64,000 nucleotides of DNA from an uncultured Oscillospiraceae bacterium (GTDB lineage Bacteria; Bacillota; Clostridia; Oscillospirales; Ruminococcaceae). The notes beneath the pieces were generated by a model. That model searched no databases, was not told the DNA's origin, and saw only the letters and a list, made by a program, of their open reading frames with translations. Positions 51,664 through 59,541 of the stretch are shown here, one piece after another. Every line of letters starts with the position of its first letter. The stretch's first letter is position 1. The stretch is taken from positions 15,268 through 79,267 of the forward strand of contig CAJTTH010000007.1 in the NCBI GenBank assembly GCA_910579125.1. The letters run 5' to 3'. The position numbers were made by a program, and so were the translations under genes.

Positions 51664-51705
51664 CAAAGCCGCTTGTAGGATATACAGGCGGCTTTGTTTT
51701 ATTTC
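51663..51705 (+). terminator. Terminator of tRNA-Thr
   Basis: ACAAAGCCGC plus TTGTA pairs with TACAG plus GCGGCTTTGT, a 15-bp stem with a 5-base loop, followed by TTTATTTC. Confidence 0.9.
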
Positions 51706-51730
51706 TTTTGAATTTCTTGAAAAAAGTACC

Positions 51731-51763
51731 CAACCTTTTGGTTTTTTTGCGCACTATATATAC
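51731..51763 (+). promoter_or_regulatory. Possible ECF-type promoter of the sigma-extension gene
   Basis: CAACCTTTTGG about 17 bp upstream of CACTATATATAC resembles the AAC-motif promoters used by ECF sigma factors, suggesting autoregulation. The evidence is one site only. Confidence 0.35.
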
Positions 51764-51788
51764 GAGAACGCTTCCGGAGGCTTTCAAA

Positions 51789-53414
51789 ATGGATAAACAA
51801 ACAGCGGACAAGAAAGTTTACGAATACCGCGACAGGATATTCGGCTTTGCAATGGAGAAAACTAGAAACGTCGATCAGGCGCAGGAGCTGTCCTCGGACA
51901 TAATATGCGAGGTCTACCGTTCGTTTCTGCGCGCAAACGAGGTCGTGAATCTCGACGGCTACGTCTACCGCATAGCGCGGAACGTGTGGGCGAAGTACGT
52001 TCGGCGGCTCACCGAAAGCAGGAGCTTCGAGGACATCAACAACGTTGTGATACCGTATTACGACAAGCACGACGATGACGAGGAGACCCTTGAAGCGCTC
52101 CGCCGCGAAATAGGCTATCTTTCCGACCGACAGCGGCAGATCGTGTATATGCACTATTATGCCGAGTTGCCCATCGCCGAGATCGCCAAACGGCTGAATG
52201 TCTCCGCGGGCACGGTAAAATGGCACTTGTCCGATGCGCGGACTAAACTGAAAGAGGGTATATCCATGACTATCAACGAACAAAACTTAGGGCTTAACCC
52301 CGTTAAATTCACGGATATGGGGCACTGCGGAAACCCCGGGTCAAACGGCGACACAATGGATATGTTCGACACGCGCTTAAAGCAGAACATCGCGTTCTCG
52401 TGCTATTGGCAGCCGAAAACGCTAGAGGAGATTGCCCGCGATCTTGGCGTACCGCAAGTCTATATTGCCGACAGCCTTGAAAAGTTGGTCGATTACGCGT
52501 ATATCGACAAGCTCGACAACTCGAAAAATCCGAAATACCGCACGAATATGCTGATAACCGACGAGAGCAAATGCGGCAACAACAACGCCCTTATGAACAA
52601 AGCCGCGGACTATCTCTGCGAAAATTATTTCCCCGAGGTGTTCCGCGCATTTGAAAGCGACCCCGACCATTGGGGCTTCAACCACGTTGACGGCGACCTC
52701 AACTTTATGAAGCACGATCTCGTCCTCGCCTGCACAATGGGCTTTGAGGATATTGAAACCGTTGACTGGGATGAATTTTCGGTACAGCGCCCCGACGGCG
52801 GCAGATTTATTTCATTTGCAAATGTGACCGACGATACCGAAAAGCCCGCCGCCGACTTCCCGTATTGGGCGTGCGGCTACATGAACCGCCGTGCCGTCAA
52901 CGGAGACGACGTATTTTACGCAATATCCCTCGACTGCTGTTACGCCGATAGAAACGGCGGCTGGCGCGACAATCTCAACTCCGATTGGGATTCGCTTGTG
53001 AAATTCATAAACGGCGGCAAGGACGCGCTCACGCCCGACGAATACAAGCGTTTGTGCGACAAGGGCTACGTTTACGGGGACAAGGTGCAGCTTGTTCTTT
53101 TCAAGGCGAAGCTCGCCGAAAACGAACAGCTCGGCGGCTCGATAATTCGCTTTCTGCAAAAGAAGCTCCCCATGTCCGAGGAGTTAAGAAAGTTTGCGAA
53201 ATCGCTTGATGACGAGTTTTTCGAGCTGCAAAAGAACGCTTACCCCGAGCATATGCTCCCTGCCGCAAAAGCACTGTGCTACACTAACCGTATCAGCGCG
53301 TCGGAGCTTGTGCCGCGCTGCGTTGAAAAACTCCTCGAAAAGGGTTTGCTGAAGCCGCTGACCGATATTCAGCGCAAGTCGGCGTTCTCGATACTTTGTA
53401 TGTGCAGCAAATAA
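51789..53414 (+). CDS. ECF-like sigma factor with a 370-residue C-terminal extension
   Basis: 541 aa. The first 165 residues are a sigma-70 family protein: region 2 (RIFGFAMEKTRNVDQAQELS through GYVYRIARNVWAKYVRR) and region 4 (LSDRQRQIVYMHYYAELPIA, then EIAKRLNVSAGTVKWHLSDA). Residues about 190-250 look like a second winged helix (LEEIARDLGVPQVYIADSLE). The remaining ~290 residues are a soluble domain I do not recognise, with FPYWACGYMNRRAV and several conserved Cys. The ATG at 51789 has GGAGG 8 bases upstream; the frame is open back into the tRNA. It may sense a signal directly, needing no separate anti-sigma. Confidence 0.85.
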   Translation: MDKQTADKKVYEYRDRIFGFAMEKTRNVDQAQELSSDIICEVYRSFLRANEVVNLDGYVYRIARNVWAKYVRRLTESRSFEDINNVVIPYYDKHDDDEETLEALRREIGYLSDRQRQIVYMHYYAELPIAEIAKRLNVSAGTVKWHLSDARTKLKEGISMTINEQNLGLNPVKFTDMGHCGNPGSNGDTMDMFDTRLKQNIAFSCYWQPKTLEEIARDLGVPQVYIADSLEKLVDYAYIDKLDNSKNPKYRTNMLITDESKCGNNNALMNKAADYLCENYFPEVFRAFESDPDHWGFNHVDGDLNFMKHDLVLACTMGFEDIETVDWDEFSVQRPDGGRFISFANVTDDTEKPAADFPYWACGYMNRRAVNGDDVFYAISLDCCYADRNGGWRDNLNSDWDSLVKFINGGKDALTPDEYKRLCDKGYVYGDKVQLVLFKAKLAENEQLGGSIIRFLQKKLPMSEELRKFAKSLDDEFFELQKNAYPEHMLPAAKALCYTNRISASELVPRCVEKLLEKGLLKPLTDIQRKSAFSILCMCSK

Positions 53415-53442
53415 AATATTACCTTATCACACTTCCATAATA

Positions 53443-53475
53443 ATACCCTGCCGCGGCAATGCCGAGACAGGGTAT
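53443..53475. terminator. Bidirectional terminator between sigma gene and histidine kinase
   Basis: ATACCCTG and CAGGGTAT form an 8-bp stem with an inner CGGCA/TGCCG stem, between convergent genes. CTTTTATATTTTT follows on the plus strand. Confidence 0.8.
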
Positions 53476-53479
53476 GCTT

Positions 53480-54364
53480 TTATATTTTTACCGTGATAAA
53501 CAGCTTTTCGCCGCGTATTTCCGAGGAAATACTGCCGTTCATCTGCTCGACAAGCAGCTTAGCAATCGACAAGCCCAACCCCGTGGAGTTGCTCCCCGTT
53601 TCGACCGTGTAGAATCTGTCGAACAGACGCTCCGCCGAGATTTTCTCCGGCTCGTTGGCGGTATTCGCGAACTCTATCTTACAGCGTTCTCCGTCTTCCG
53701 TCATCGTAACAGACAAATCGCCGCGCGAATATTTCAGCGCGTTTGTGATGATGTTGCCAAAAACTCTCGTCAATGCGGATTTGTCGGTGATACGCTCGAC
53801 GCGCCGCTCCGTTATGCTTATTTCGGGGATTATCCCGCTGCCCGATATCGCGCCGTAGAACGCCGCTAGGCTCTCCTCCAGCACATCGTTCACGCACAGC
53901 CGTTCAAGCTCGAATTCCTTTGCCGCCGCGACCACAGAATACCTGAAAAGCTCCTCGGTGAGCTGCTTCATAAGCTCCGTGCGGTTCTCGATCTGCTCCA
54001 GATACTGCCTCACCTCAGCGCTCATCTCCTCGCGCTCCAGAAGGTCGAGATAGCCGCATATCGCGGTCAAGGGAGTGCGCAGATCATGGGAAATATTGGT
54101 AACCGCATCCTTAAGCTCGGTGTCGCCCTGCTTGCACAGCCGCCGCTCCTCGCGCAGCTTGGAAAGGTCCTCGTTCAGTGATGCCGCGAGCGCGCGCATA
54201 TCCTTATCAGCCGACGAAATGTCAATAAGCGTATTCGTGTCGCCCGAGAGCTTTTCGGGCAACTTCTCCATGATCTCCCGCGCGGACTTCTTCATCAGAA
54301 AGCATTTGACCGCGAAAAAGACCGCCGCGGCAACGCCGACCGTACAAACGACAATAAGCTGCAT
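53480..54364 (-). CDS. Sensor histidine kinase, lantibiotic-resistance type
   Basis: 294 aa. One N-terminal membrane helix (IVVCTVGVAAAVFFAVKCFL) with no sizeable outer domain, so it probably senses through the ABC transporter encoded alongside. The phospho-acceptor is in NISHDLRTPLTAICGYLDLL. ATP-binding boxes are NIITNALKYSRGD and STGLGLSIAKLLVEQMNG. Its response regulator is probably the OmpR-type gene at 58744, 4.4 kb upstream in the same direction. It is the last gene of the regulon. Confidence 0.9.
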   Translation of the reverse strand: MQLIVVCTVGVAAAVFFAVKCFLMKKSAREIMEKLPEKLSGDTNTLIDISSADKDMRALAASLNEDLSKLREERRLCKQGDTELKDAVTNISHDLRTPLTAICGYLDLLEREEMSAEVRQYLEQIENRTELMKQLTEELFRYSVVAAAKEFELERLCVNDVLEESLAAFYGAISGSGIIPEISITERRVERITDKSALTRVFGNIITNALKYSRGDLSVTMTEDGERCKIEFANTANEPEKISAERLFDRFYTVETGSNSTGLGLSIAKLLVEQMNGSISSEIRGEKLFITVKI

Positions 54365-54368
54365 TCGG

Positions 54369-54911
54369 TCAACTTGCCGTTTTGCTGTAATCGCAGAGCC
54401 TGCCGCGATAAATCACATTTCCGTCGGGAATATCCAGAAAATGCATGGGCTGAACTATCGGCTCGAACACCTCCGAGTCCTCAATGCCAAACCGCACCAG
54501 AAGCTCCCTCACAAAATCGGAGCAGTAATAATGCCGTTCGCGCTTGTATATTATTTTCAGCCCCGCCAACAGCAAGCCTATCGAATCGTAGTAATACTCG
54601 TTCTTATTTTCGAGCATAGCGTTAAGCTCGTTTTCGACCTTATCATATGTATTCTTACTTACGGGTATCGCCATAACTACCGCGCTTGCGTCCGCGAAAC
54701 GCTTCATTGAGCCGTACTCGGTGGATTCTCTGACAAAGCCGCCCCACCACGGAAAATACTTGTAGCGCCGTCCGAACGAATACATACAATGCAGATCGGA
54801 TTCAAGGCTTACGGAAACGTGGTTATACTCCGCGCCTGTAATTTTTTTCAGAATTTTGGACACAATGCTGCCGGTTTGCGTCACGACTATGTATATCTCT
54901 TTATCCGACAT
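54369..54911 (-). CDS. Putative YiiX-like NlpC/P60 (permuted papain-like) hydrolase
   Basis: About 180 aa, no signal peptide. A histidine in GAEYNHVSVSLESD and a later cysteine in HYYCSDFVRELL occur in the order His then Cys, typical of permuted NlpC/P60 proteins such as YiiX/YebB. The substrate is unknown; amidase, peptidase or acyltransferase activity are all possible. It lies 4 bases before the histidine kinase gene and after the transporter genes. The ATG at 54911 follows GGGGG; a TTG two codons earlier is possible. Confidence 0.6.
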   Translation of the reverse strand: MSDKEIYIVVTQTGSIVSKILKKITGAEYNHVSVSLESDLHCMYSFGRRYKYFPWWGGFVRESTEYGSMKRFADASAVVMAIPVSKNTYDKVENELNAMLENKNEYYYDSIGLLLAGLKIIYKRERHYYCSDFVRELLVRFGIEDSEVFEPIVQPMHFLDIPDGNVIYRGRLCDYSKTAS

Positions 54912-54992
54912 TTTCAAGCCCCCGTTTTCCGAAAAAAGTACTCAATTATTAAATATAATTTTATTATATCATGTTTGAATAACATTGTCAAG

Positions 54993-55688
54993 CTATTTTA
55001 TATTTCTGAAGCGGAAAACCGCAGCACCAATAACCACTGTTACGACAACAATTGCCATTGAACACGCTGCCATAAACGGATCTGTGTAATACCTGTCTCG
55101 GAGCGTTTGAAGCTGTCCGAGCGGTGAATAACGCATTGTACTGTCGATCTCGGGCAGATACATCATTATTGTTGCCGAGAGCAGCGAGCCTGCCGCGCAA
55201 AGGCTTTTCCTTGTAAATATTACCGTCATAAGGAAACAAACGACACCCGCTGCGTTCACCGCAAACACTTCTATCAGCACGTTAAGCATAAACTCCTCTG
55301 CGGTTAGCTCGCCGAACTCAGCGCCACACAACGGAGCAATCAGCGCATACGGCAGCAAATTCGCCGCATTGATGATGAACGTTCCGCAAAACGCCGTCAG
55401 ACAGCTTGCTCCAAAGACCGCGCCGCGCGTATGGCCGACAATCAGCTTGTTGCGCACAACCGAATTCCCCGTGCCGAAGAACAGTCCGACAAATACCGAC
55501 GATACGAATACCACCGCCGCCGACATTGTAAAAAAATCTTTATCGAACGTCGGCTGATAGGACGGCGACTTGGTTATACAACTGAACAGCACGTTCAGCA
55601 ACCCCAAAGCCAGCGAAACCAAAGCACACGCCATAAACTCGAAGCTGCGGAACATTCGAATAATATCAGCGCGAAATAATTTACTCAT
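54993..55688 (-). CDS. ABC-2-type permease of lantibiotic-immunity-like transporter (third)
   Basis: About 231 aa with six predicted membrane segments. It begins MSKLFRADIIRMFRSFEFMA and has the shared inner-loop motif VVRNKLIVGHTRGAVFG. Two paralogous permeases precede it, so the three descend from duplication. With the ATPase at 57475 it should form an exporter like NisEFG/SpaFEG or BcrAB that removes antimicrobial peptides from the membrane. AAGGAG precedes the ATG at 55688. Confidence 0.85.
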   Translation of the reverse strand: MSKLFRADIIRMFRSFEFMACALVSLALGLLNVLFSCITKSPSYQPTFDKDFFTMSAAVVFVSSVFVGLFFGTGNSVVRNKLIVGHTRGAVFGASCLTAFCGTFIINAANLLPYALIAPLCGAEFGELTAEEFMLNVLIEVFAVNAAGVVCFLMTVIFTRKSLCAAGSLLSATIMMYLPEIDSTMRYSPLGQLQTLRDRYYTDPFMAACSMAIVVVTVVIGAAVFRFRNIK

Positions 55689-55745
55689 AAAAGCTCCTTG
55701 TTGACAATGCAAAAGCCTGCGGCTGTTTCACCTCATGCGGTTAAA

Positions 55746-56567
55746 TTATTTTAAATCCTTGCGCCTGAACGCTGCCGCGCCCAGTGAACTTACAAACACC
55801 GTCACGAACGCCGCGCCCGCAATATCGGCGGCGGGGTTCTTCAGATCGCAGTTGGACAGCGCAACGGACGAGCCGAGCGGATTAACGTGCAGCGCTAGTT
55901 CGTATGCCGAGCGTTTTAAGCCGCTGATATAGTTCGGGTTTTCCGTGATCTCGAACGTCAACTCGCCGTTTACATAGACGCCGTTCATTACCTCTTTTTT
56001 ATCGCCGAGCCTTGTATAAACCGCTCCGGCATTCATTATCAGCGCAAACGCCAATACTAACGCGGCGACCGCCGCCCCCGACTTCCGCTGCATCAGTACC
56101 CCTATCAGCGCTGTCACCGAGCTCAGCGAAACAGTGCCTACAAACGACATTACGATATACAAAAGTGCCTCGGCGGACTTCATTTTCCAAAAACCCAATA
56201 TCGGAACACCTGCCAGACCTCCTATCAGCCACGCGGCGTTTATCGAGCAGCCGATGACTATCCCTGTCAGCACGTCAGCCGAGTAGATTCCCCCGCGCTG
56301 ATTGCCGACAATCAACTTGTTGCGTATCGTTTTATGACTGTGGTCTGTTCCGAGAAACAGTATTATCACCGCCGCGCCGACGATCTGAACCAACGGCGCT
56401 CCCGACAGCGCACAGCATTCGAGCGCGTACTCCGAAACGTCGCCCCTTATCGACAGGCAGTCGATAAGCACGGCCGCTGCCGTCACCAAAGCCGTCATGA
56501 TCACCGACAGCCGGAACATACGGCTTTTCCGTAGCCTGAACATATTTGCCTGAAAAATTCTCGGCAT
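55746..56567 (-). CDS. ABC-2-type permease of lantibiotic-immunity-like transporter (second)
   Basis: 273 aa with six membrane segments. N-terminus MPRIFQANMFRLRKSRMFRL and the family loop TIRNKLIVGNQRGGIYSADV. A ~70-residue outer region (MNGVYVNGELTFEITENPNY) between helices 5 and 6 is larger than in the third permease and resembles that of the first. Start directly abuts the first permease stop. Confidence 0.87.
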   Translation of the reverse strand: MPRIFQANMFRLRKSRMFRLSVIMTALVTAAAVLIDCLSIRGDVSEYALECCALSGAPLVQIVGAAVIILFLGTDHSHKTIRNKLIVGNQRGGIYSADVLTGIVIGCSINAAWLIGGLAGVPILGFWKMKSAEALLYIVMSFVGTVSLSSVTALIGVLMQRKSGAAVAALVLAFALIMNAGAVYTRLGDKKEVMNGVYVNGELTFEITENPNYISGLKRSAYELALHVNPLGSSVALSNCDLKNPAADIAGAAFVTVFVSSLGAAAFRRKDLK

Positions 56568-57391
56568 TATTTTAAGTCCTTTCTGCGGAACACCAACGCG
56601 CCGACCGCCGTTGCCGCCGCCAGAACTCCCAACGAATACAGAGGCATAAACTCGGGACTGTGAACGCTGCCCGTTTCAAGCTGCATAAACTGTCCGCTCG
56701 GCAGAATATCGTTGACCGCCGTAAGGATATCACGCTTTACCCCGCTGATATACATTGGGTTAGGCTCGGGATCAGATAATACCACTCCGCCGTTCACAGA
56801 CATCTCATAACCTTGCACATACTCCGGCGCGGCAAGCATCGACATAATTACAGCCGCGCCTATCATCAACACGAACGTCGATACAAGAGTTATCGTCACT
56901 ATTGTGGACTTCGAGGATATCAGCATACCGATCACGTTGAAAAGAGCGCTTATCGCGACTGCCGCGCAGACGGATATCAGCATATACATAAAGAACTCCC
57001 CTGCGGGCATACCGAGCTTTCCGCCCAGACACAGACCCGTTATCAGCACGCCGCTCCACGCAGCTGCGAACATTATTATCCCGACCGCCGAAACTGTGAC
57101 CAGATTTGAGAAATATATCTCCGTGCGCGTGTGACCGATCACCAGCTTATTGCGTATAGTTCCGTTCGAATAGTCTGTGCCGAGGAACAGCGCCGCGAAA
57201 ATCGACAAAAACAATACTACGTTCGAGCCGCCCGACATCAATACCGTACCAAGCGTTTCCACACACTGCGGCTGAACCGAATACGTTGACAGAAAATTCG
57301 CGAGCACCAGCGCAAAAGCCAATATCAGGCATACCCAGAACGACTTCGTTTTCCATAATCTTGCAAAATTTGCTCTTAATAATCTAACCAT
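56567..57391 (-). CDS. ABC-2-type permease of lantibiotic-immunity-like transporter (first)
   Basis: 274 aa with six membrane segments. N-terminus MVRLLRANFARLWKTKSFWV and the loop TIRNKLVIGHTRTEIYFSNL shared by all three permeases. The outer region before the last helix holds GGVVLSDPEPNPMYISGVKR. I use the ATG at 57391, with GGAGGAAAAT upstream. It follows the ATPase gene after an 84-base gap. Confidence 0.88.
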   Translation of the reverse strand: MVRLLRANFARLWKTKSFWVCLILAFALVLANFLSTYSVQPQCVETLGTVLMSGGSNVVLFLSIFAALFLGTDYSNGTIRNKLVIGHTRTEIYFSNLVTVSAVGIIMFAAAWSGVLITGLCLGGKLGMPAGEFFMYMLISVCAAVAISALFNVIGMLISSKSTIVTITLVSTFVLMIGAAVIMSMLAAPEYVQGYEMSVNGGVVLSDPEPNPMYISGVKRDILTAVNDILPSGQFMQLETGSVHSPEFMPLYSLGVLAAATAVGALVFRRKDLK

Positions 57392-57474
57392 TTTATTTTC
57401 CTCCGGAATTTGCTCTTCCACATTGCTGAGCCAAAGGGTAACTCTTTTGCCGCGCGAAGTCGGCGTGCAGCAGC

Positions 57475-58389
57475 CTAGCCGTTTTCGCCCACACCCACAA
57501 GGTTGATAAAGTACGCCTCAAGGCTCTCGTCGTGCTCGTTTACGGAGAACAGCTCGCAGCCTGCGTTTTTCAGCGCGTCGGTGAGCTTTGTAATGCTTAT
57601 TTCGCCATAGATGTCCGCAGTCCGCTCGTCGATTACCGCGTACTCCAGACCGAACGTATCCAACACGGTGGCAAGCTTTTTCGTATCCGACACGGATACC
57701 CTCGCGCACTTTCGGCACTCCCTTTCAAGCTGCTCAGCGCTTATCTCCTTAACAATCCTCCCCTTGTCGACAAATCCGTAATGCGTGGCAAGTCTTGACA
57801 GTTCGTCCAGAATATGGCTGGAGATGAGTACCGTTATCTGCCGCTCGCGGTTCAGCTTGAGTATCAGCTCGCGTATCTCGATTATTCCCTGCGGATCAAG
57901 CCCGTTTATCGGCTCGTCAAGCAGCAGAAAATCGGGATCACCGCAAAGCGCTATCGCGATACCGAGCCTTTGCCTCATACCGAGAGAGAAGTTGCGCGCC
58001 TTTTTCTTGCCCGTATTCTCCAAGCCCACCAGCTTCAGCAGCTCGGGAATGCCCTTAAACGACGGCAGCCCCAGAACACGATACTGCTCCTTTAAATTAT
58101 CTTCTGCGGTCATATCCAGATATATCGACGGCGTTTCAACGACCGCCCCCATTCTGCGCCGTGCTTTGGAGATATCGCCGCTGCCGCTTTCCATTCCGTA
58201 CAGCGTAAAAGAACCCTCCGTTGCGAACTGCAAGCCGCAAATCAATCTTATCAGCGTAGTTTTGCCCGCGCCGTTGCGCCCGACAAACCCGTAGATAGAA
58301 CCTTTCGGCACATTCATCGAAAGTCCGTTCAAAGCTGTAAATTTGTGATACCTCTTAACCAATCCATGCGTAGTCAAAATATTTTCCAT
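57475..58389 (-). CDS. ABC transporter ATPase, lantibiotic-immunity (BcrA/NisF-like)
   Basis: 304 aa. Walker A is GRNGAGKTTLIRLI, the signature is NFSLGMRQRLGIAIAL, Walker B is DFLLLDEPINGLDPQG, and the switch is ISSHILDELSRLATHYG. The C-terminal ~80 residues are the accessory domain seen in drug-resistance ATPases. It heads the transporter operon; a regulated promoter lies ~310 bases upstream, and the leader contains a hairpin and a copy of the dispersed structured element. Confidence 0.93.
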   Translation of the reverse strand: MENILTTHGLVKRYHKFTALNGLSMNVPKGSIYGFVGRNGAGKTTLIRLICGLQFATEGSFTLYGMESGSGDISKARRRMGAVVETPSIYLDMTAEDNLKEQYRVLGLPSFKGIPELLKLVGLENTGKKKARNFSLGMRQRLGIAIALCGDPDFLLLDEPINGLDPQGIIEIRELILKLNRERQITVLISSHILDELSRLATHYGFVDKGRIVKEISAEQLERECRKCARVSVSDTKKLATVLDTFGLEYAVIDERTADIYGEISITKLTDALKNAGCELFSVNEHDESLEAYFINLVGVGENG

Positions 58390-58399
58390 ATTAAACTCC

Positions 58400-58607
58400 T
58401 TATTTTAATGCGCTCCGCGCACCGGGCGGCATAGCCGCCCTAGCCGAGTTACCTTGCTCCGTTCCGTTCGCTCCGCTCTCTTCACTTCACAAGGCAACTC
58501 GCTTGTGCTCCGCTTCGCTGCACCTTTTGTTTGTTGCTCTTATCTGTTGAATTTATCCACTGTTTGCAGAGCAAAATTATGCACTGCGCCAAACAAGAGA
58601 TCGAAAC
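58400..58607 (-). repeat. Dispersed structured intergenic element, copy C
   Basis: On the plus strand: GGGCGGC-ATA-GCCGCCC hairpin, CTAGCCGAG, then GAGTTACCTTG and CAAGGCAACTC enclosing a GTTCCGTTCGCTCCGCTC-type core, and a tail GCGCCAAACAAGAGATC. The outer stems differ in sequence from copies A and B yet remain self-complementary. It ends 10 bases from the ATPase start. Confidence 0.65.
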
Positions 58608-58628
58608 TTAGCCTTATTGAAACAAGTT

Positions 58629-58678
58629 AATGCCCCGTGTGGTATGTATGTGGCTTTGTGAGTGTTTTACGGGGCATT
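58629..58678. terminator. Hairpin in the ABC operon leader
   Basis: AATGCCCCGT and ACGGGGCATT form a 10-bp stem with a long loop of about 30 bases, between the response regulator gene and the ABC operon. It could end the regulator transcript or attenuate the operon. Confidence 0.6.
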
Positions 58679-58695
58679 TCCTTGCTTGCAGATAT

Positions 58696-58743
58696 ATTAT
58701 AAAATACAATGGTTAAGAAATCGGTTAAGAAAAGGGTAAAGAT
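58696..58743 (-). promoter_or_regulatory. Regulated promoter of the ABC operon with direct-repeat operator
   Basis: On the minus strand two identical 10-mers TTTCTTAACC occur 12 bp apart (58723-58732 and 58711-58720), followed after 9 bp by TATAAT (58696-58701). No good -35 box exists; the repeats occupy its place. Two weaker copies lie upstream, extending into the response regulator gene. This is the classic layout for activation by an OmpR-type regulator dimer. Confidence 0.7.
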
Positions 58744-59415
58744 TCAGTTAAGATTTTCGCGCATTTTAAATCCTATTCCCCACACCGCCTCGATAAAGTC
58801 CAGCCCCGACGCCTCGCGGAGTTTTCGGCGCAGATTGCTGACGTGTACCTTCAGCGAGCTTTCCACGCAGTCGGGCGTGTCCGCACTTATCCTGTCGAGT
58901 ATCTGTGATTTTGTTATCACCTGTTTCGGGTTCTGCATCAGTATTTTCAATATCGCGAATTCCGTTTTGGTGAGTTTTACTGTGTTCTCCCCGAATTTTG
59001 CCTCGTGGAGTGCCGTATCCAATATCAACCCGTTATATTCCGTAATCTCCGCTCCCTGCCGATTGTTGCGCCGAAGCTGCACTTGTATCCTCGCCAACAG
59101 TTCCTTGGTATCGAACGGCTTGGTAACATAGTCAACTGCCCCCGACAGCAGCAGCTCCACCTTGCTCCCTACATCGACCTTGGCGCTCATCACGATTACG
59201 GGAATGTCTCGTATTTTCAGCAGCACCTGTTCTCCCGAAAGCCCCGGCATCATCAGGTCGAGCAGCACCAGATCGGGTGTCGTTTCCTCCAGAACCGCCA
59301 GCGCTTCGCCGCCCGAAAACGCGCGTATTACCTCGTAGCCCTCGCGCGCCAGCAGCTCGCATAGCATATTGTTTATATGCAGATCGTCATCTATCACAGC
59401 AATTATTTCAGCCAT
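58744..59415 (-). CDS. OmpR-family response regulator of the ABC regulon
   Basis: 223 aa. The receiver domain has DDDLHINNML, the phospho-acceptor Asp in LVLLDLMMPGLSGEQV, and the switch VMSAKVDVGS with the Lys in YVTKPFDTKEL. The C-terminal winged helix reads VESSLKVHVSNLRRKLREA. It probably pairs with the histidine kinase at 53480 and activates the repeat-containing promoter at 58696. Its own promoter at 59448 contains one half-site GTTAAGAA, suggesting autoregulation. Confidence 0.94.
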   Translation of the reverse strand: MAEIIAVIDDDLHINNMLCELLAREGYEVIRAFSGGEALAVLEETTPDLVLLDLMMPGLSGEQVLLKIRDIPVIVMSAKVDVGSKVELLLSGAVDYVTKPFDTKELLARIQVQLRRNNRQGAEITEYNGLILDTALHEAKFGENTVKLTKTEFAILKILMQNPKQVITKSQILDRISADTPDCVESSLKVHVSNLRRKLREASGLDFIEAVWGIGFKMRENLN

Positions 59416-59447
59416 TTTACCCGTCCTTTCAGATGTGTTTTGTTAAT

Positions 59448-59476
59448 ATTGTAACACATTCTTAACTTGTTGTCAA
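59448..59476 (-). promoter_or_regulatory. Promoter of the response regulator gene
   Basis: TTGACA and TACAAT on the minus strand, spacer 17 bp. The spacer holds AGTTAAGAA, related to the operator half-sites at 58711-58732. Confidence 0.85.
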
Positions 59477-59489
59477 ATCGCCGAAATAC

Positions 59490-59525
59490 AAAAAGGCGCT
59501 CCCGCAATATACGGAAACGCCCTTT
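59490..59525 (-). terminator. Terminator of the GH25 lysozyme gene
   Basis: On the minus strand AAAGGGCG and CGCCTTT pair, with an inner TTCCG/CGGGA stem, followed by TTTTTG. Confidence 0.8.
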
Positions 59526-59541
59526 AACAAAAATTCCCTTA

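Noticed and set aside
54916..54992. Separate gene between hydrolase and third permease
   Set aside because: Only AT-rich non-coding sequence was seen; no start with a ribosome binding site.
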